46,132 bases of DNA from Candidatus Protochlamydia sp. Lineage in GTDB: Bacteria; Chlamydiota; Chlamydiia; Chlamydiales; Parachlamydiaceae. Below are positions 7,983 through 15,441 of this stretch, piece after piece. Under the pieces are notes generated by a model. It was given only the letters and a program-made list of their open reading frames with translations, did no database searches and was not told the DNA's origin. Both the position numbers and the translations under genes were made by a program. Position 1 is the stretch's first letter. Every line of letters starts with the position of its first letter. The stretch spans positions 1 through 46,132 of the forward strand of contig JACDAQ010000017.1 in NCBI GenBank assembly GCA_013695355.1, given 5' to 3'.

Positions 7983-8831
7983 ATGAAACACAAGAAAATT
8001 TTGTCAAAAGCTGCCTTTGCAGCTTTGTTAGTAGCTGCTAATATGCCAGTTGACGGACAAGTCGAAGCAACTGGGATTCAGGAAACATTCCTAGCTTCTT
8101 CTGGCTGCAGCTCTTGCGGCGGCGGACGTAGAAGCGAAATTGCTGACAATTCCTCGAACACAGATATGTATAATGCACGCACGAATTCTTATCAAACGAC
8201 CCAAAATAGCTATAGCGCTACAGGAAATTCCGCTCCTTCTCTGCAGGGAAATTCTGGTAATGCAAGTAGTAATGTTAGACAAAATAATGCCGCTACTGCA
8301 GGAAATGCAAGCAGCACCGGCGCCTGGAAAACAAGTGGAAACGCTGCCACTGGAAATGCTAGCAACACCAGTGCTTGGAAAACAAGTGGAAATGCTGCCT
8401 CTCAAAATGCAAGCAACAGCGCCTGGAAAACAAGTGGAAACGCTGCCTCTGAGAATTCTTCATTTGGAAACGCGACGTCGGGAAATACTGTGAATTCAAA
8501 CCGCCCTTCTAATGGAAGCTGGAACAGTTCGAGCACCAGCACTACCGGCCAGCCAGCTTATGATATTGATATGGAAGTCCAGCGCTCAGGTCGAGGATAC
8601 AATGAAGAATACAGCCGTTCTACTTCAACAATGGGCAATGAGACCATTACAGAAGAAGAATTGCTAGTGAAGCTAACTCCTCAAGCGCGTGCCGATTATA
8701 TGAGCATGGATACTAAAGGCAAAGCAATGGCATTGCAGCTTGCAAGCCAAAGTTCTTTTAAAGATAAGAACATGGCTGTCAAAGAAGCTCAGAGAAGAAG
8801 CAGCCAGCAAGGCATGTCTAATCGTTATTAA
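7983..8831 (+). CDS. Secreted Ser/Asn-rich protein; candidate modified-peptide precursor, paralogue of the previous gene
   Basis: 282 residues, with a strong ribosome site (AGGAG) before ATG 7983. The N-terminus 'KKILSKAAFAALLVAANMP' and the following VDGQ repeat the leader of the preceding gene; then comes 'QETFLASSGCSSCGGG' with only two cysteines in the whole protein. The middle (about 95-160) has imperfect repeats of the form GNAS.TSAWKTSGNAA. The C-terminal ~70 residues are different and look folded: 'TEEELLVKLTPQARADYMSM' followed by a charged helix 'KEAQRRSSQQG'. A tail of this kind may be a binding or secretion domain. A hairpin terminator follows at 8841-8868. The precursor role is inferred from the shared leader motif and position. 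Confidence 0.6.
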   Translation: MKHKKILSKAAFAALLVAANMPVDGQVEATGIQETFLASSGCSSCGGGRRSEIADNSSNTDMYNARTNSYQTTQNSYSATGNSAPSLQGNSGNASSNVRQNNAATAGNASSTGAWKTSGNAATGNASNTSAWKTSGNAASQNASNSAWKTSGNAASENSSFGNATSGNTVNSNRPSNGSWNSSSTSTTGQPAYDIDMEVQRSGRGYNEEYSRSTSTMGNETITEEELLVKLTPQARADYMSMDTKGKAMALQLASQSSFKDKNMAVKEAQRRSSQQGMSNRY

Positions 8832-8840
8832 TTTTTGCTT

Positions 8841-8868
8841 CAGCGCGCGGCTTAAAGGCTGCGCGCTG
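8841..8868 (+). terminator. Hairpin after the secreted-protein genes, before the MNIO gene
   Basis: CAGCGCGC (8841-8848) pairs perfectly with GCGCGCTG (8861-8868) over a 12-nt loop and is followed by the T-rich ATTTCATCAATT. It could be a partial terminator that makes more transcript for the small proteins than for the enzymes downstream. Confidence 0.6.
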
Positions 8869-9023
8869 ATTTCATCAATTCTTCAAAATTTGCCATTAAA
8901 TTTTTTTTTCCTTATATTAAAAAATATTTAACCATTTTTCTGCTTGAATTTATTTAAAAAAAATATGCAATTTAAATTTAAGAACCGCTTGAAGTGTCAA
9001 AAGTTGATGATAAAGGAGCTAAA

Positions 9024-9872
9024 ATGGCATTAAAAAAAGTCCCTAACCTGGGAATAGGAGTTGGTTTAAGAGCTCCCCACTATGAAGATATCTTCCGTAT
9101 GAAACCTGATATCGATTGGTTTGAAATTATTAGTGAAAATTTTATGGTGGCAGGGGGAAAGGCACTTGAAAATCTTGACCGGATTTTAGAAATTTATCCT
9201 GTTGTCCAGCATGGAGTTACTTTGGCAATTGGAAGTCCAGCGCCATTGGACTTTGATTATTTGACAAAACTGAAGGCATTGACAAGAAAAACGAAAACTC
9301 CTTGGGTCTCAGACCATCTGTGCTGGGGACAGCAAAAGGGGGCTCATTATCACGATCTTCTCCCTCTTCCCCATACCAAAGAAGTAGTCGATTACGTCGC
9401 CAAACGGGCCCGTATTGTCCAAGATTTTTTAGAAATTCCTTTCGCCCTCGAAAATCTGTCTTCTTACGTTGCTTTTACTCAGGATGAAATGCCAGAATGG
9501 GAATTCTACGCAGCTGTGATTGAGAAAGCAGACATATATATGATGCTGGATATTAATAATATCTATGTATCCAGCCGTAATCATGAATTTGATCCAAAAA
9601 TTTATTATCAGAATCTTCCCTTAGAACGAGTCCTTCAAATTCACTTAGCTGGACATACTGATTTTGGGGATTATGTATTAGATACACATGATCATCCAGT
9701 CTGTGATGAAGTGTGGGAATTATATGCTGAAATTTATCCGAAAACAGGCGGGGTATCCACTCTATTGGAATGGGACGACAATTTATTATCATTTGAAGAA
9801 ACATGGGCAGAAGCCCGCAAAGCAAAAAAATTTCAACAGGGCATTCCCCTCATTTCCGAGGTAGTAATATGA
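9024..9872 (+). CDS. DUF692 multinuclear non-haem iron oxidase (MNIO; BufB/MbnB family)
   Basis: 282 residues. The ATG at 9024 is preferred over GTG 8994 because AAAGGAG (9012-9018) sits just before it. The TIM-barrel family uses two or three iron ions to oxidise cysteine or other residues in ribosomal peptides; known products include methanobactin oxazolone/thioamide and bufferin thiooxazoles. All expected ligand motifs are present: EIISENF (E34, E38), QHG (H63), SDHLCW (D97, H98), LENLSSY (E143), LDINN (D176), HLAGH (H207, H211), DTHDHPV (D220, H222) and EWD (E249). The enzyme is cytoplasmic. The partner gene overlaps it by 4 bp (ATGA). The likely substrates are the small exported proteins upstream; their chemistry is unknown. 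Confidence 0.93.
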   Translation: MALKKVPNLGIGVGLRAPHYEDIFRMKPDIDWFEIISENFMVAGGKALENLDRILEIYPVVQHGVTLAIGSPAPLDFDYLTKLKALTRKTKTPWVSDHLCWGQQKGAHYHDLLPLPHTKEVVDYVAKRARIVQDFLEIPFALENLSSYVAFTQDEMPEWEFYAAVIEKADIYMMLDINNIYVSSRNHEFDPKIYYQNLPLERVLQIHLAGHTDFGDYVLDTHDHPVCDEVWELYAEIYPKTGGVSTLLEWDDNLLSFEETWAEARKAKKFQQGIPLISEVVI

Positions 9873-10765
9873 CTCAAAAATTTTATAGTTATGAAACAGA
9901 AGATCTTCCAGGCTCGGTCCAATCCATGCAAGAATGGTTTGGCAGCATTATTTCAAACCCCCTAAATGAAAAAGAAAATATTGCGCCTATCTCACCTAAT
10001 GGGATTTTAATTGCCGAGGAGGCAGGGCGCTATATTGTCCCTAATTCTGCATTGGCCCCTTATCAAAGAATGCAAATTTATAATCAGCAATACTGGTGGC
10101 GTCTTTTAAAAACCCTGCATGCCAACTTTCCCCTTTTAACCCGTTTATTTGGCTATCGAGCTTTTAACGAAGAAATCGGAGTGCCTTATTTTACTCAATA
10201 TCCACCAAACCACTGGTCGATCACATTATTAGGCGAGAGGTTGCCGCAGTGGATTGTAGATTCATACAAAAGGGCCGATTTGCCTTTAATTCAAAATGCC
10301 GCAGTTCTGGATTGGAATTTTACTGAAAGTTATATTGCGCCTCAAAAAACTCCCTTGGATTTGAACTCGCTCATAAAAAATGACCCAGAAGCATTATTAA
10401 ACCATACCTTCTACTTGCAGCCTCACGTCCAGCTCTTTAGCTGGGAATATGATCTATTTGCATTTAGGGAGATTTTACTTAAAGAAGAAGTAGACTATTG
10501 GACCGAGCATCCATTCCCTCAGCTGCTAAAAGGGGATTATCGCTTTGTTTTCTATCGGACGTTCAGCAATCTCCTGGCCTGGCGGGAAATGAAACAAGGG
10601 GAATACCTATTTCTCAAATTATTTAAAAACGGGTGCACGGTTACTTATGCATGCGAAATGATTGAAAAGGAGGATGAAGCTGTCTGTGAGGAAGCTGGGG
10701 CTGACATGCAAAAATGGATTGAAAACTGGGTAAGGCTGGGATTACTTACAGTAGAACACCCTTAA
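9869..10765 (+). CDS. DUF2063 partner protein of the MNIO enzyme (BufC/HvfC family)
   Basis: 298 residues. The ATG at 9869 overlaps the TGA of the preceding gene (ATGA), a typical translationally coupled arrangement. The N-terminal half has the DUF2063 pattern: 'LQ.WF..ii' helix ('SMQEWFGSII'), then 'RMQIYNQQYWWRLLKTL' and 'NFPLLTRLFGYRAFN' (about 75-115), then 'YFTQYPPNHWSITLLGERL'. The C-terminal half resembles the winged-helix-like part that in MbnC/HvfC-type partners holds the precursor leader and presents it to the MNIO enzyme. The pair is diagnostic for a RiPP modification locus. No DoxX or dedicated exporter is visible next to it. Confidence 0.9.
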   Translation: MTQKFYSYETEDLPGSVQSMQEWFGSIISNPLNEKENIAPISPNGILIAEEAGRYIVPNSALAPYQRMQIYNQQYWWRLLKTLHANFPLLTRLFGYRAFNEEIGVPYFTQYPPNHWSITLLGERLPQWIVDSYKRADLPLIQNAAVLDWNFTESYIAPQKTPLDLNSLIKNDPEALLNHTFYLQPHVQLFSWEYDLFAFREILLKEEVDYWTEHPFPQLLKGDYRFVFYRTFSNLLAWREMKQGEYLFLKLFKNGCTVTYACEMIEKEDEAVCEEAGADMQKWIENWVRLGLLTVEHP

Positions 10766-11121
10766 ATATATCAATAGCGTCTCCTTTGGTAGTCATGCCC
10801 AAAAACATACTCTATTTATCAGCCAAAAGGGCTTAAATTGCAACAGCCCAGGGAACCAGCATGATTATAAAAAAAACGCGGAGATAGAAAGCAGAAACGG
10901 AGGAAAGTCATTTCGTGCTTAGTATTATTGTTAAATAACTTATGACTCCAATAAAAATAACTCCGTGCTCCGCGTTAAGTCTCTTATGTACCTTATAACA
11001 ACAGCACGGAGAAAGCCTCTAATCAATATATGAGGCTTATTATGTGAAAGCTCTAATGCCACATGAAATAAGCAGTCGCGATCAGCAGGATAAGCAGGAT
11101 TTAAAAGTTACTTTTTCTAAA
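10766..11121. other. Intergenic region with GC-rich inverted repeats
   Basis: 356 bp between convergent genes. AACGCGGAG (10875-10883) pairs with CTCCGCGTT (10968-10976), and CTCCGTGCT (10961-10969) is inverted as AGCACGGAG about 40 bp later. AAGCCTC and GAGGCTT (about 11014-11040) form a short hairpin. A short tandem repeat AGCAGGATAAGCAGGAT lies at about 11084-11100. The CGCGGAG/CTCCGTG words resemble dispersed small repeats rather than a gene. No reading frame is credible. Confidence 0.5.
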
Positions 11122-11763
11122 TTAAAAGTAAACACCAAATCCCAGGCCATATTTAAGGCCGCTGCAATTTAGGTGCCTAATACGACAAGAGCACATTGTT
11201 AAGGCCTCCGAGCGAGATAGGCGAAAACGTTGGGAGAAATAATCTACAAAAACATCTAAAAAAGTATCTGAGCCCATTGACCAACGGATTCCCAGTTTTG
11301 CCACTCCTCCTACATCATCTTTTTTAATCCATTTTTTATAAAATGATTCACCCCTCTCAGGGCCGCATGTGGAATCGATTGAACCATTTCTTATTTTGAG
11401 GAATGTGTAGCAAATTCCACCACCAAGATAAAAATCGAGGCAGTTGCACAAGGGATAAATAAATTTATAGCCGGCACTTAAGGGAAGCACAAAAATTTGC
11501 GTTCTTTCCCTACTGTATAAATAATAATCATCCCGATGTAGGCGGCTCCTTTTGGAGGCCCAATTCACCCCTACCCAAAAATCGAAATACCTGCAAAGGC
11601 GCTGGCTGGCCTCCACTTGATAATCGGTCCAATTTTCCGCATAAATATTCTTTACCTGCTTTGAAGAAAGCCTGTAGCCTGCTCCCCTCACCTCTGTGGT
11701 CCATTCGGTAGCAAGCAATGTGAAAGGAAGGCATAAAATAATCAGTAAGCAATAAAATTTCAT
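11122..11763 (-). CDS. Small outer-membrane beta-barrel protein
   Basis: 213 residues with a signal peptide at about 1-18 ('FYCLLIILCLPFTLLA', then TEW). The mature part is made of amphipathic strands typical of an 8-stranded barrel: 'YFDFWVGVNWASK', 'FVLPLSAGYKFIYPL', 'CLDFYLGGGICYTF', 'TFLDVFVDYFSQRF' and a final 'KYGLGFGVYF' ending in Phe. Several cysteines are present (about ten), as is usual for chlamydial envelope proteins. Similar in kind to opacity/OmpW-like proteins; function not assigned. It lies 15 bp downstream of the secreted rhodanese gene and is probably cotranscribed with it. Confidence 0.7.
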   Translation of the reverse strand: MKFYCLLIILCLPFTLLATEWTTEVRGAGYRLSSKQVKNIYAENWTDYQVEASQRLCRYFDFWVGVNWASKRSRLHRDDYYLYSRERTQIFVLPLSAGYKFIYPLCNCLDFYLGGGICYTFLKIRNGSIDSTCGPERGESFYKKWIKKDDVGGVAKLGIRWSMGSDTFLDVFVDYFSQRFRLSRSEALTMCSCRIRHLNCSGLKYGLGFGVYF

Positions 11764-11778
11764 AATTAATTCAGGGGG

Positions 11779-12240
11779 TTATTTTGCAGCTTCGATTGTT
11801 TTTATTGTTTCAACTTGATTGCCGCTATCTTCCCAGCCTGCAATTCCATCCGGGTATTTGAAAACATTACTATAGCCTCGATGAACGAGCTTTTCCGCAA
11901 GGGTGCCGCTAACGGGGCATTCTTTGCTGATGCAATAAACAACTATTGGAGCATTTTTGTCTGGAAGAGTGGAATTGATTAAAGCATCCGCTGAGTCATA
12001 GGGAAGGGATTTGGCATCCGGGATATGCGTAGCGAAACGCTTTGACGGCCTTGCGTCAATGATCACCAGTGAAGGATGAGATTCAATCATTTTTTTTAAT
12101 TCCAGAGTATTTACTTCCTTGTAACTAGGCCTTGCGTCTGTTTCATTTTCAGTAGCGGATGATGTATGGGGCATGGCAACGTGAGCCTGAAGGCAATTGA
12201 CAGCGCAAATAGCTGTGATGATCAAAGCGAAATTTTTCAT
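11779..12240 (-). CDS. Secreted single-domain rhodanese
   Basis: 153 residues. A signal peptide (about 1-19, 'FALIITAICAVNCLQA') directs the protein to the periplasm. The rhodanese domain (about 40-140) has 'LVIIDARPSKRFATHIPDA', the catalytic cysteine C103 in 'IVVYCISKECPVSG' and the closing 'GYSNVFKYPDGIAGWEDSG'. The active loop holds a second cysteine (C108), so C103/C108 could form a disulfide. Rhodaneses move sulfur from a donor to cyanide, thiols or proteins; a periplasmic one may act in redox or sulfur handling. AGGT precedes the ATG. It is 1 kb from the MNIO locus on the opposite strand; a link is only a suggestion. Confidence 0.8.
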   Translation of the reverse strand: MKNFALIITAICAVNCLQAHVAMPHTSSATENETDARPSYKEVNTLELKKMIESHPSLVIIDARPSKRFATHIPDAKSLPYDSADALINSTLPDKNAPIVVYCISKECPVSGTLAEKLVHRGYSNVFKYPDGIAGWEDSGNQVETIKTIEAAK

Positions 12241-12439
12241 ATTTACCTCGGTTCATTTTGATAGTGATAAAAGAATTTAATACTCAGGTACATAATAGTC
12301 AAAGATTTTTTTGGAATGCGTTGAAACTGAAAAAACGACCGTTTTAAACGGCTAATATGTCAATTAACGAAATTGAAAGTGTTATTATATTAGTTTTTAT
12401 TGTATACCAACCAATTAAATTAAATTCGGACTGGTTCTT

Positions 12440-13213
12440 ATGCAGAGATTAAAACATGAAAACATCGAGTGGTTAGAATTCGAACTTTTAGCGGATATTC
12501 CTTCGATTCGGCATGCAATTTTTTTGCGTCATGGGGGTTATAGCGAGGGGCCTTATAAAAGTTTAAATGTCGCTTTTTCGGTTGGCGATGATCCCCTAAT
12601 TGTTCAAAAAAACCGTTCTTTGATCGAAAGGCATCTTGAAAGGACCGTTCCTGAATGGGGTCAGATGGTGCAGGCGCGCGGCTGCCATGGAAAAGAAGTG
12701 GCCCTGGTCGATTCCCAATCCCCAAAAGATATTCTGCATAGGGATGGCCTGATCTCTTCAACGCCGGGAATTTCATTAATGATGACTTATGCCGATTGTC
12801 AAATTGCACTGTTTTATGATCCCATCAACCATGCAATTGCCAACATCCATTCAGGCTGGAGAGGAAGTGTGCAAAATATTTATGCCGAAACGATCGCCCA
12901 GATGCAACGCTCCTTTCACTCTAATCCTGCGGATCTGCTGGTCTGTATTTCTCCAAGCCTTGGGCCAGATGAAGCTGAATTTATCTATTACAGCAATGAG
13001 CTGCCTGAAGAATTTTGGAGCTTTCAGATACGCCCGACCTATTTTGATTTTTGGTCTATCAGCGAATACCAATTGCAGGCAGCCGGAATACTGCCGCATC
13101 ACATTGAAGTTGCCCGCCTTAGCACCTATTCAAATCCACATGATTTTTTTTCCTATCGGCGCGATAAAATTACAGGTAGGCATGCTGCCTGCATAACCTT
13201 ACTAAAAAATTAA
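12440..13213 (+). CDS. pgeF: Laccase-domain purine nucleosidase PgeF/YfiH (multicopper polyphenol oxidase fold)
   Basis: 257 residues, the normal length. The family (DUF152, human relative LACC1/FAMIN) has purine nucleoside phosphorylase/deaminase activity, and in bacteria PgeF is also linked to fidelity of peptidoglycan precursors. The zinc ligands are recognisable: H83 in 'QARGCHG', C120 in 'TYADCQ' and H137 in 'IHSGWRG'. The N-terminal 'IRHAIFLRHGGYSEGPYKSL' is also typical. The gene is convergent with the next one and their stop codons overlap by 4 bp, so no terminator lies between them. Confidence 0.9.
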   Translation: MQRLKHENIEWLEFELLADIPSIRHAIFLRHGGYSEGPYKSLNVAFSVGDDPLIVQKNRSLIERHLERTVPEWGQMVQARGCHGKEVALVDSQSPKDILHRDGLISSTPGISLMMTYADCQIALFYDPINHAIANIHSGWRGSVQNIYAETIAQMQRSFHSNPADLLVCISPSLGPDEAEFIYYSNELPEEFWSFQIRPTYFDFWSISEYQLQAAGILPHHIEVARLSTYSNPHDFFSYRRDKITGRHAACITLLKN

Positions 13214-14307
13214 TATTTCTTTGGCGCATCCGCAGCCTGAAGAATTCTTTGCCTTAATCGATCAAATGGGACTGAGTCACCAAAAGTATAATCGTAAATT
13301 TCCGAACGGACCTTTCCATAGCGTTCCTGATCAAATGGTAGTTCTTTCTCCATGATTTGATAAAAATTGGCATAGTTCTCAGGCCTGATCTCAAAACCGC
13401 ATCGGTATAAAAACGTATTGCGGTCTGTTTTTACATCCCTTTTTCTTTGGTTTAAAAAAAACATCGGCCGGTTGAATTTTAAAAAATCATATCCTATCGA
13501 AGACATGTCGCCAACGTAGATATCGGATCTGGCCAACAGTGGATAAATAGGGGGGAAATCTTCCAAAAAAACAATATTATCCTTTTTTTCATATTTGCCC
13601 AGCATGTGATAAAGCGCAGGGCCGTCGGTTTCTTCTAGTGCGGGGTGGATCTTGACTAAAAGATTATAATTTGCAGGAAGCTGTTCAAATAAACTCTCGG
13701 AAGACATGAATGAGGTGGTATGTTCCGGGTCATGGCAGGTAGGAGCGTATAAAATGGTCGGTTGTTTTTTCTTGAACCGGCTCCAAACCCTATCTTCAGC
13801 TAAATTATCAAAATGAGATTGATGGCTTAAGTAATAGCCGTAGCGATAATTACCAGTTTTAACAAACGCATTGAGCAGATGATCAATCCCAAGTCCTTTG
13901 AATAAATCGATCATGTTATTTCCATAAATTAAGACAATATCCTCCCAAACGCATTTTTCCAACCAGAAAACCTTATCGGAAAAACCATGGGGGCAATGCA
14001 CGTTCCTCACTTCTTTCTGATATATTTCTTCCAGCCCCTGAAACTTTGCATAGAACTCAAGCCTGTTCCAAGGTTCGGACTGAAAAAATACATCGTAATT
14101 TTCTATAAGATATTGAGGAGTTACTTCTTGCCAATCTTTTAAAACAATTTGAAGCTTGGGATAAAGTCTTTCAGCTTCAGCGGCATGCTTCTCGTCCGTC
14201 AATAAAAGAGGCATTTTCATAATGACGCAAAGGGGAGCCAGATGTTCGGTAAGATGGCTGTATGTATTTGGATTAAGTCCTATGCAGGACTTTTCATTGG
14301 CTGACAT
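13210..14307 (-). CDS. CDP-glycerol glycerophosphotransferase-like protein (TagB/TagF family)
   Basis: 365 residues. The C-terminal half carries the Glyphos_transf signature: 'PTILYAPTCHDPEHTTS', 'YNLLVKIHPALEETDG', 'YPLLARSDIYVGDMSSIGYD' and 'FLKFNRPMFFLN'. These match the GT-B fold donor-binding motifs (H.H.l and D.SS). In Gram-positives such enzymes build teichoic acids from CDP-glycerol; chlamydiae have no teichoic acid, so here it probably modifies a glycan or LPS-type molecule. There is no clear signal or membrane segment, so it acts in the cytoplasm or at the inner membrane face. The ATG has no obvious ribosome site. A palindromic repeat separates it from mcsB. Confidence 0.8.
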   Translation of the reverse strand: MSANEKSCIGLNPNTYSHLTEHLAPLCVIMKMPLLLTDEKHAAEAERLYPKLQIVLKDWQEVTPQYLIENYDVFFQSEPWNRLEFYAKFQGLEEIYQKEVRNVHCPHGFSDKVFWLEKCVWEDIVLIYGNNMIDLFKGLGIDHLLNAFVKTGNYRYGYYLSHQSHFDNLAEDRVWSRFKKKQPTILYAPTCHDPEHTTSFMSSESLFEQLPANYNLLVKIHPALEETDGPALYHMLGKYEKKDNIVFLEDFPPIYPLLARSDIYVGDMSSIGYDFLKFNRPMFFLNQRKRDVKTDRNTFLYRCGFEIRPENYANFYQIMEKELPFDQERYGKVRSEIYDYTFGDSVPFDRLRQRILQAADAPKKY

Positions 14308-14330
14308 ATAGTATAATTAAATTAAGTAGT

Positions 14331-14365
14331 TTAGAACCTGTTCAATATCTATTATCAGGTCTTAG
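14331..14365. repeat. Short palindromic repeat, family AGAACCTGTTCAATATCT (copy 2)
   Basis: TTAGAACCTGTTCAATATCT (14331-14350) is followed by ATTATCAGGTCTTAG, a degenerate inverted copy. The right arm reaches into the stop codon of mcsB (stop at 14362-14364), so the element sets the end of that reading frame. Confidence 0.65.
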
Positions 14366-15441
14366 ATCAGCAACGAGCTTCCCTTAAGTGAATTATGGAT
14401 GAATTCAGCTCTTTTGTGAGGCAATTCCTCTTGAGTGATCTTCTGTCCATAACGGCAAAGCAAATGGGCCCGGCGGGCTGCAAAAAACAGCTCATTTAAT
14501 TTCGTTTGAGAAATGCCCGCCAACCAATCAAGGTCTAGTCCCAATTTTAGGAGGCTTAATGCCTGCAAAGCTTCTACAGCTTCAATTTGATAGGAATGCA
14601 ATAAAATGGCGTAAGCACGGCTGATTTTATCCTTCAGCTCTAAAATTTCCGCCCCCTGCCCCTGCTTAAGGAAAGCGCGGACGCTTTTTTCCTCAACACT
14701 TAATTTTGTACCTAAAGTTCGCAGCATGGAAATGATATTTTCTTCAGTCAAACCCAAGGTATAGTTATTATGGCAGACCACAATATCTCCGATAAGATCT
14801 TTTGGATCTCCATGTAGGCCTGCTTGTTCGACTGCATCATCTTTATTTTTTTTCATTGCTTCTTCCAAGCGGCCTGTATGAATAAGCCCTGGCAAATGCA
14901 TAAAAATATGAACAATCAGCCCGGTACCACATTCTGCAGGGTCTGAGGTAAGAAAACCGAATTTTGAAGAAAATGAAAAGTTAACCGATTTTGAAAGAAG
15001 GGCCTCTATATTACAAATCCGTTCCCACGCCGCTTCAAGCTCTTCGTTAATATCGATCCTATGGAACATCAAATGATCGTGCAAATTAATTGCGATTAAT
15101 GATTCACCTGTTTGCTCTAAAACAAATCCCTCTCCGCTTGAGGCTTGATGAAAGCTTTCTTTTGTTAAAAAATGCTCAACCAAATATTCTTTTTCAATTG
15201 GCTGCATCCCTTCAGCTTTGATCAGCCTTGGATTTTTCAATGCTTCCATTTCCAATAAATCACGGCTGATCAAGTTAAAAAGCTGTTTTTTTTTGTCATT
15301 TGATAGTTTTCCAGGAAAATTGAATTTCTCAATATTACGGAGCAAAGTCAACGAAGAGGCCAGCCAGATCATATTGCCATTAATACTCCATGGCAGAGGA
15401 TTGCAAAGCGCAGCATCCTGGTTATTGGCCAGATTGTCCAT
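14362..15441 (-). CDS. mcsB: McsB-family protein arginine kinase, active-site motifs altered
   Basis: 359 residues, full length for the ATP:guanido phosphotransferase family. McsB phosphorylates arginines to mark proteins for ClpC/ClpP. The catalytic cysteine region is kept ('SDPAECGTGLIVHIFMHLPG', C171) and the C-terminal alpha domain is present. Several nucleotide-binding motifs are not: the usual SSRIRLARN reads ASSLTLLRN (29-37), NEEDH reads NLHDH (119-123), and the RGIYGEGSEA loop reads HGDPKDLIGD. It may be a pseudokinase or strongly diverged. A strong ribosome site (AGGGAGGGG) precedes the ATG, which overlaps the end of mcsA by 20 bp. In C. trachomatis the pair is next to the T3SS secretin gene; that gene is not here. 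Confidence 0.87.
   Translation of the reverse strand: MDNLANNQDAALCNPLPWSINGNMIWLASSLTLLRNIEKFNFPGKLSNDKKKQLFNLISRDLLEMEALKNPRLIKAEGMQPIEKEYLVEHFLTKESFHQASSGEGFVLEQTGESLIAINLHDHLMFHRIDINEELEAAWERICNIEALLSKSVNFSFSSKFGFLTSDPAECGTGLIVHIFMHLPGLIHTGRLEEAMKKNKDDAVEQAGLHGDPKDLIGDIVVCHNNYTLGLTEENIISMLRTLGTKLSVEEKSVRAFLKQGQGAEILELKDKISRAYAILLHSYQIEAVEALQALSLLKLGLDLDWLAGISQTKLNELFFAARRAHLLCRYGQKITQEELPHKRAEFIHNSLKGSSLLI

Noticed and set aside
8091-8405. 104-codon minus-strand frame opposite the second secreted protein
   Set aside because: It is a mirror of the low-complexity coding region and has no ribosome site or domain.
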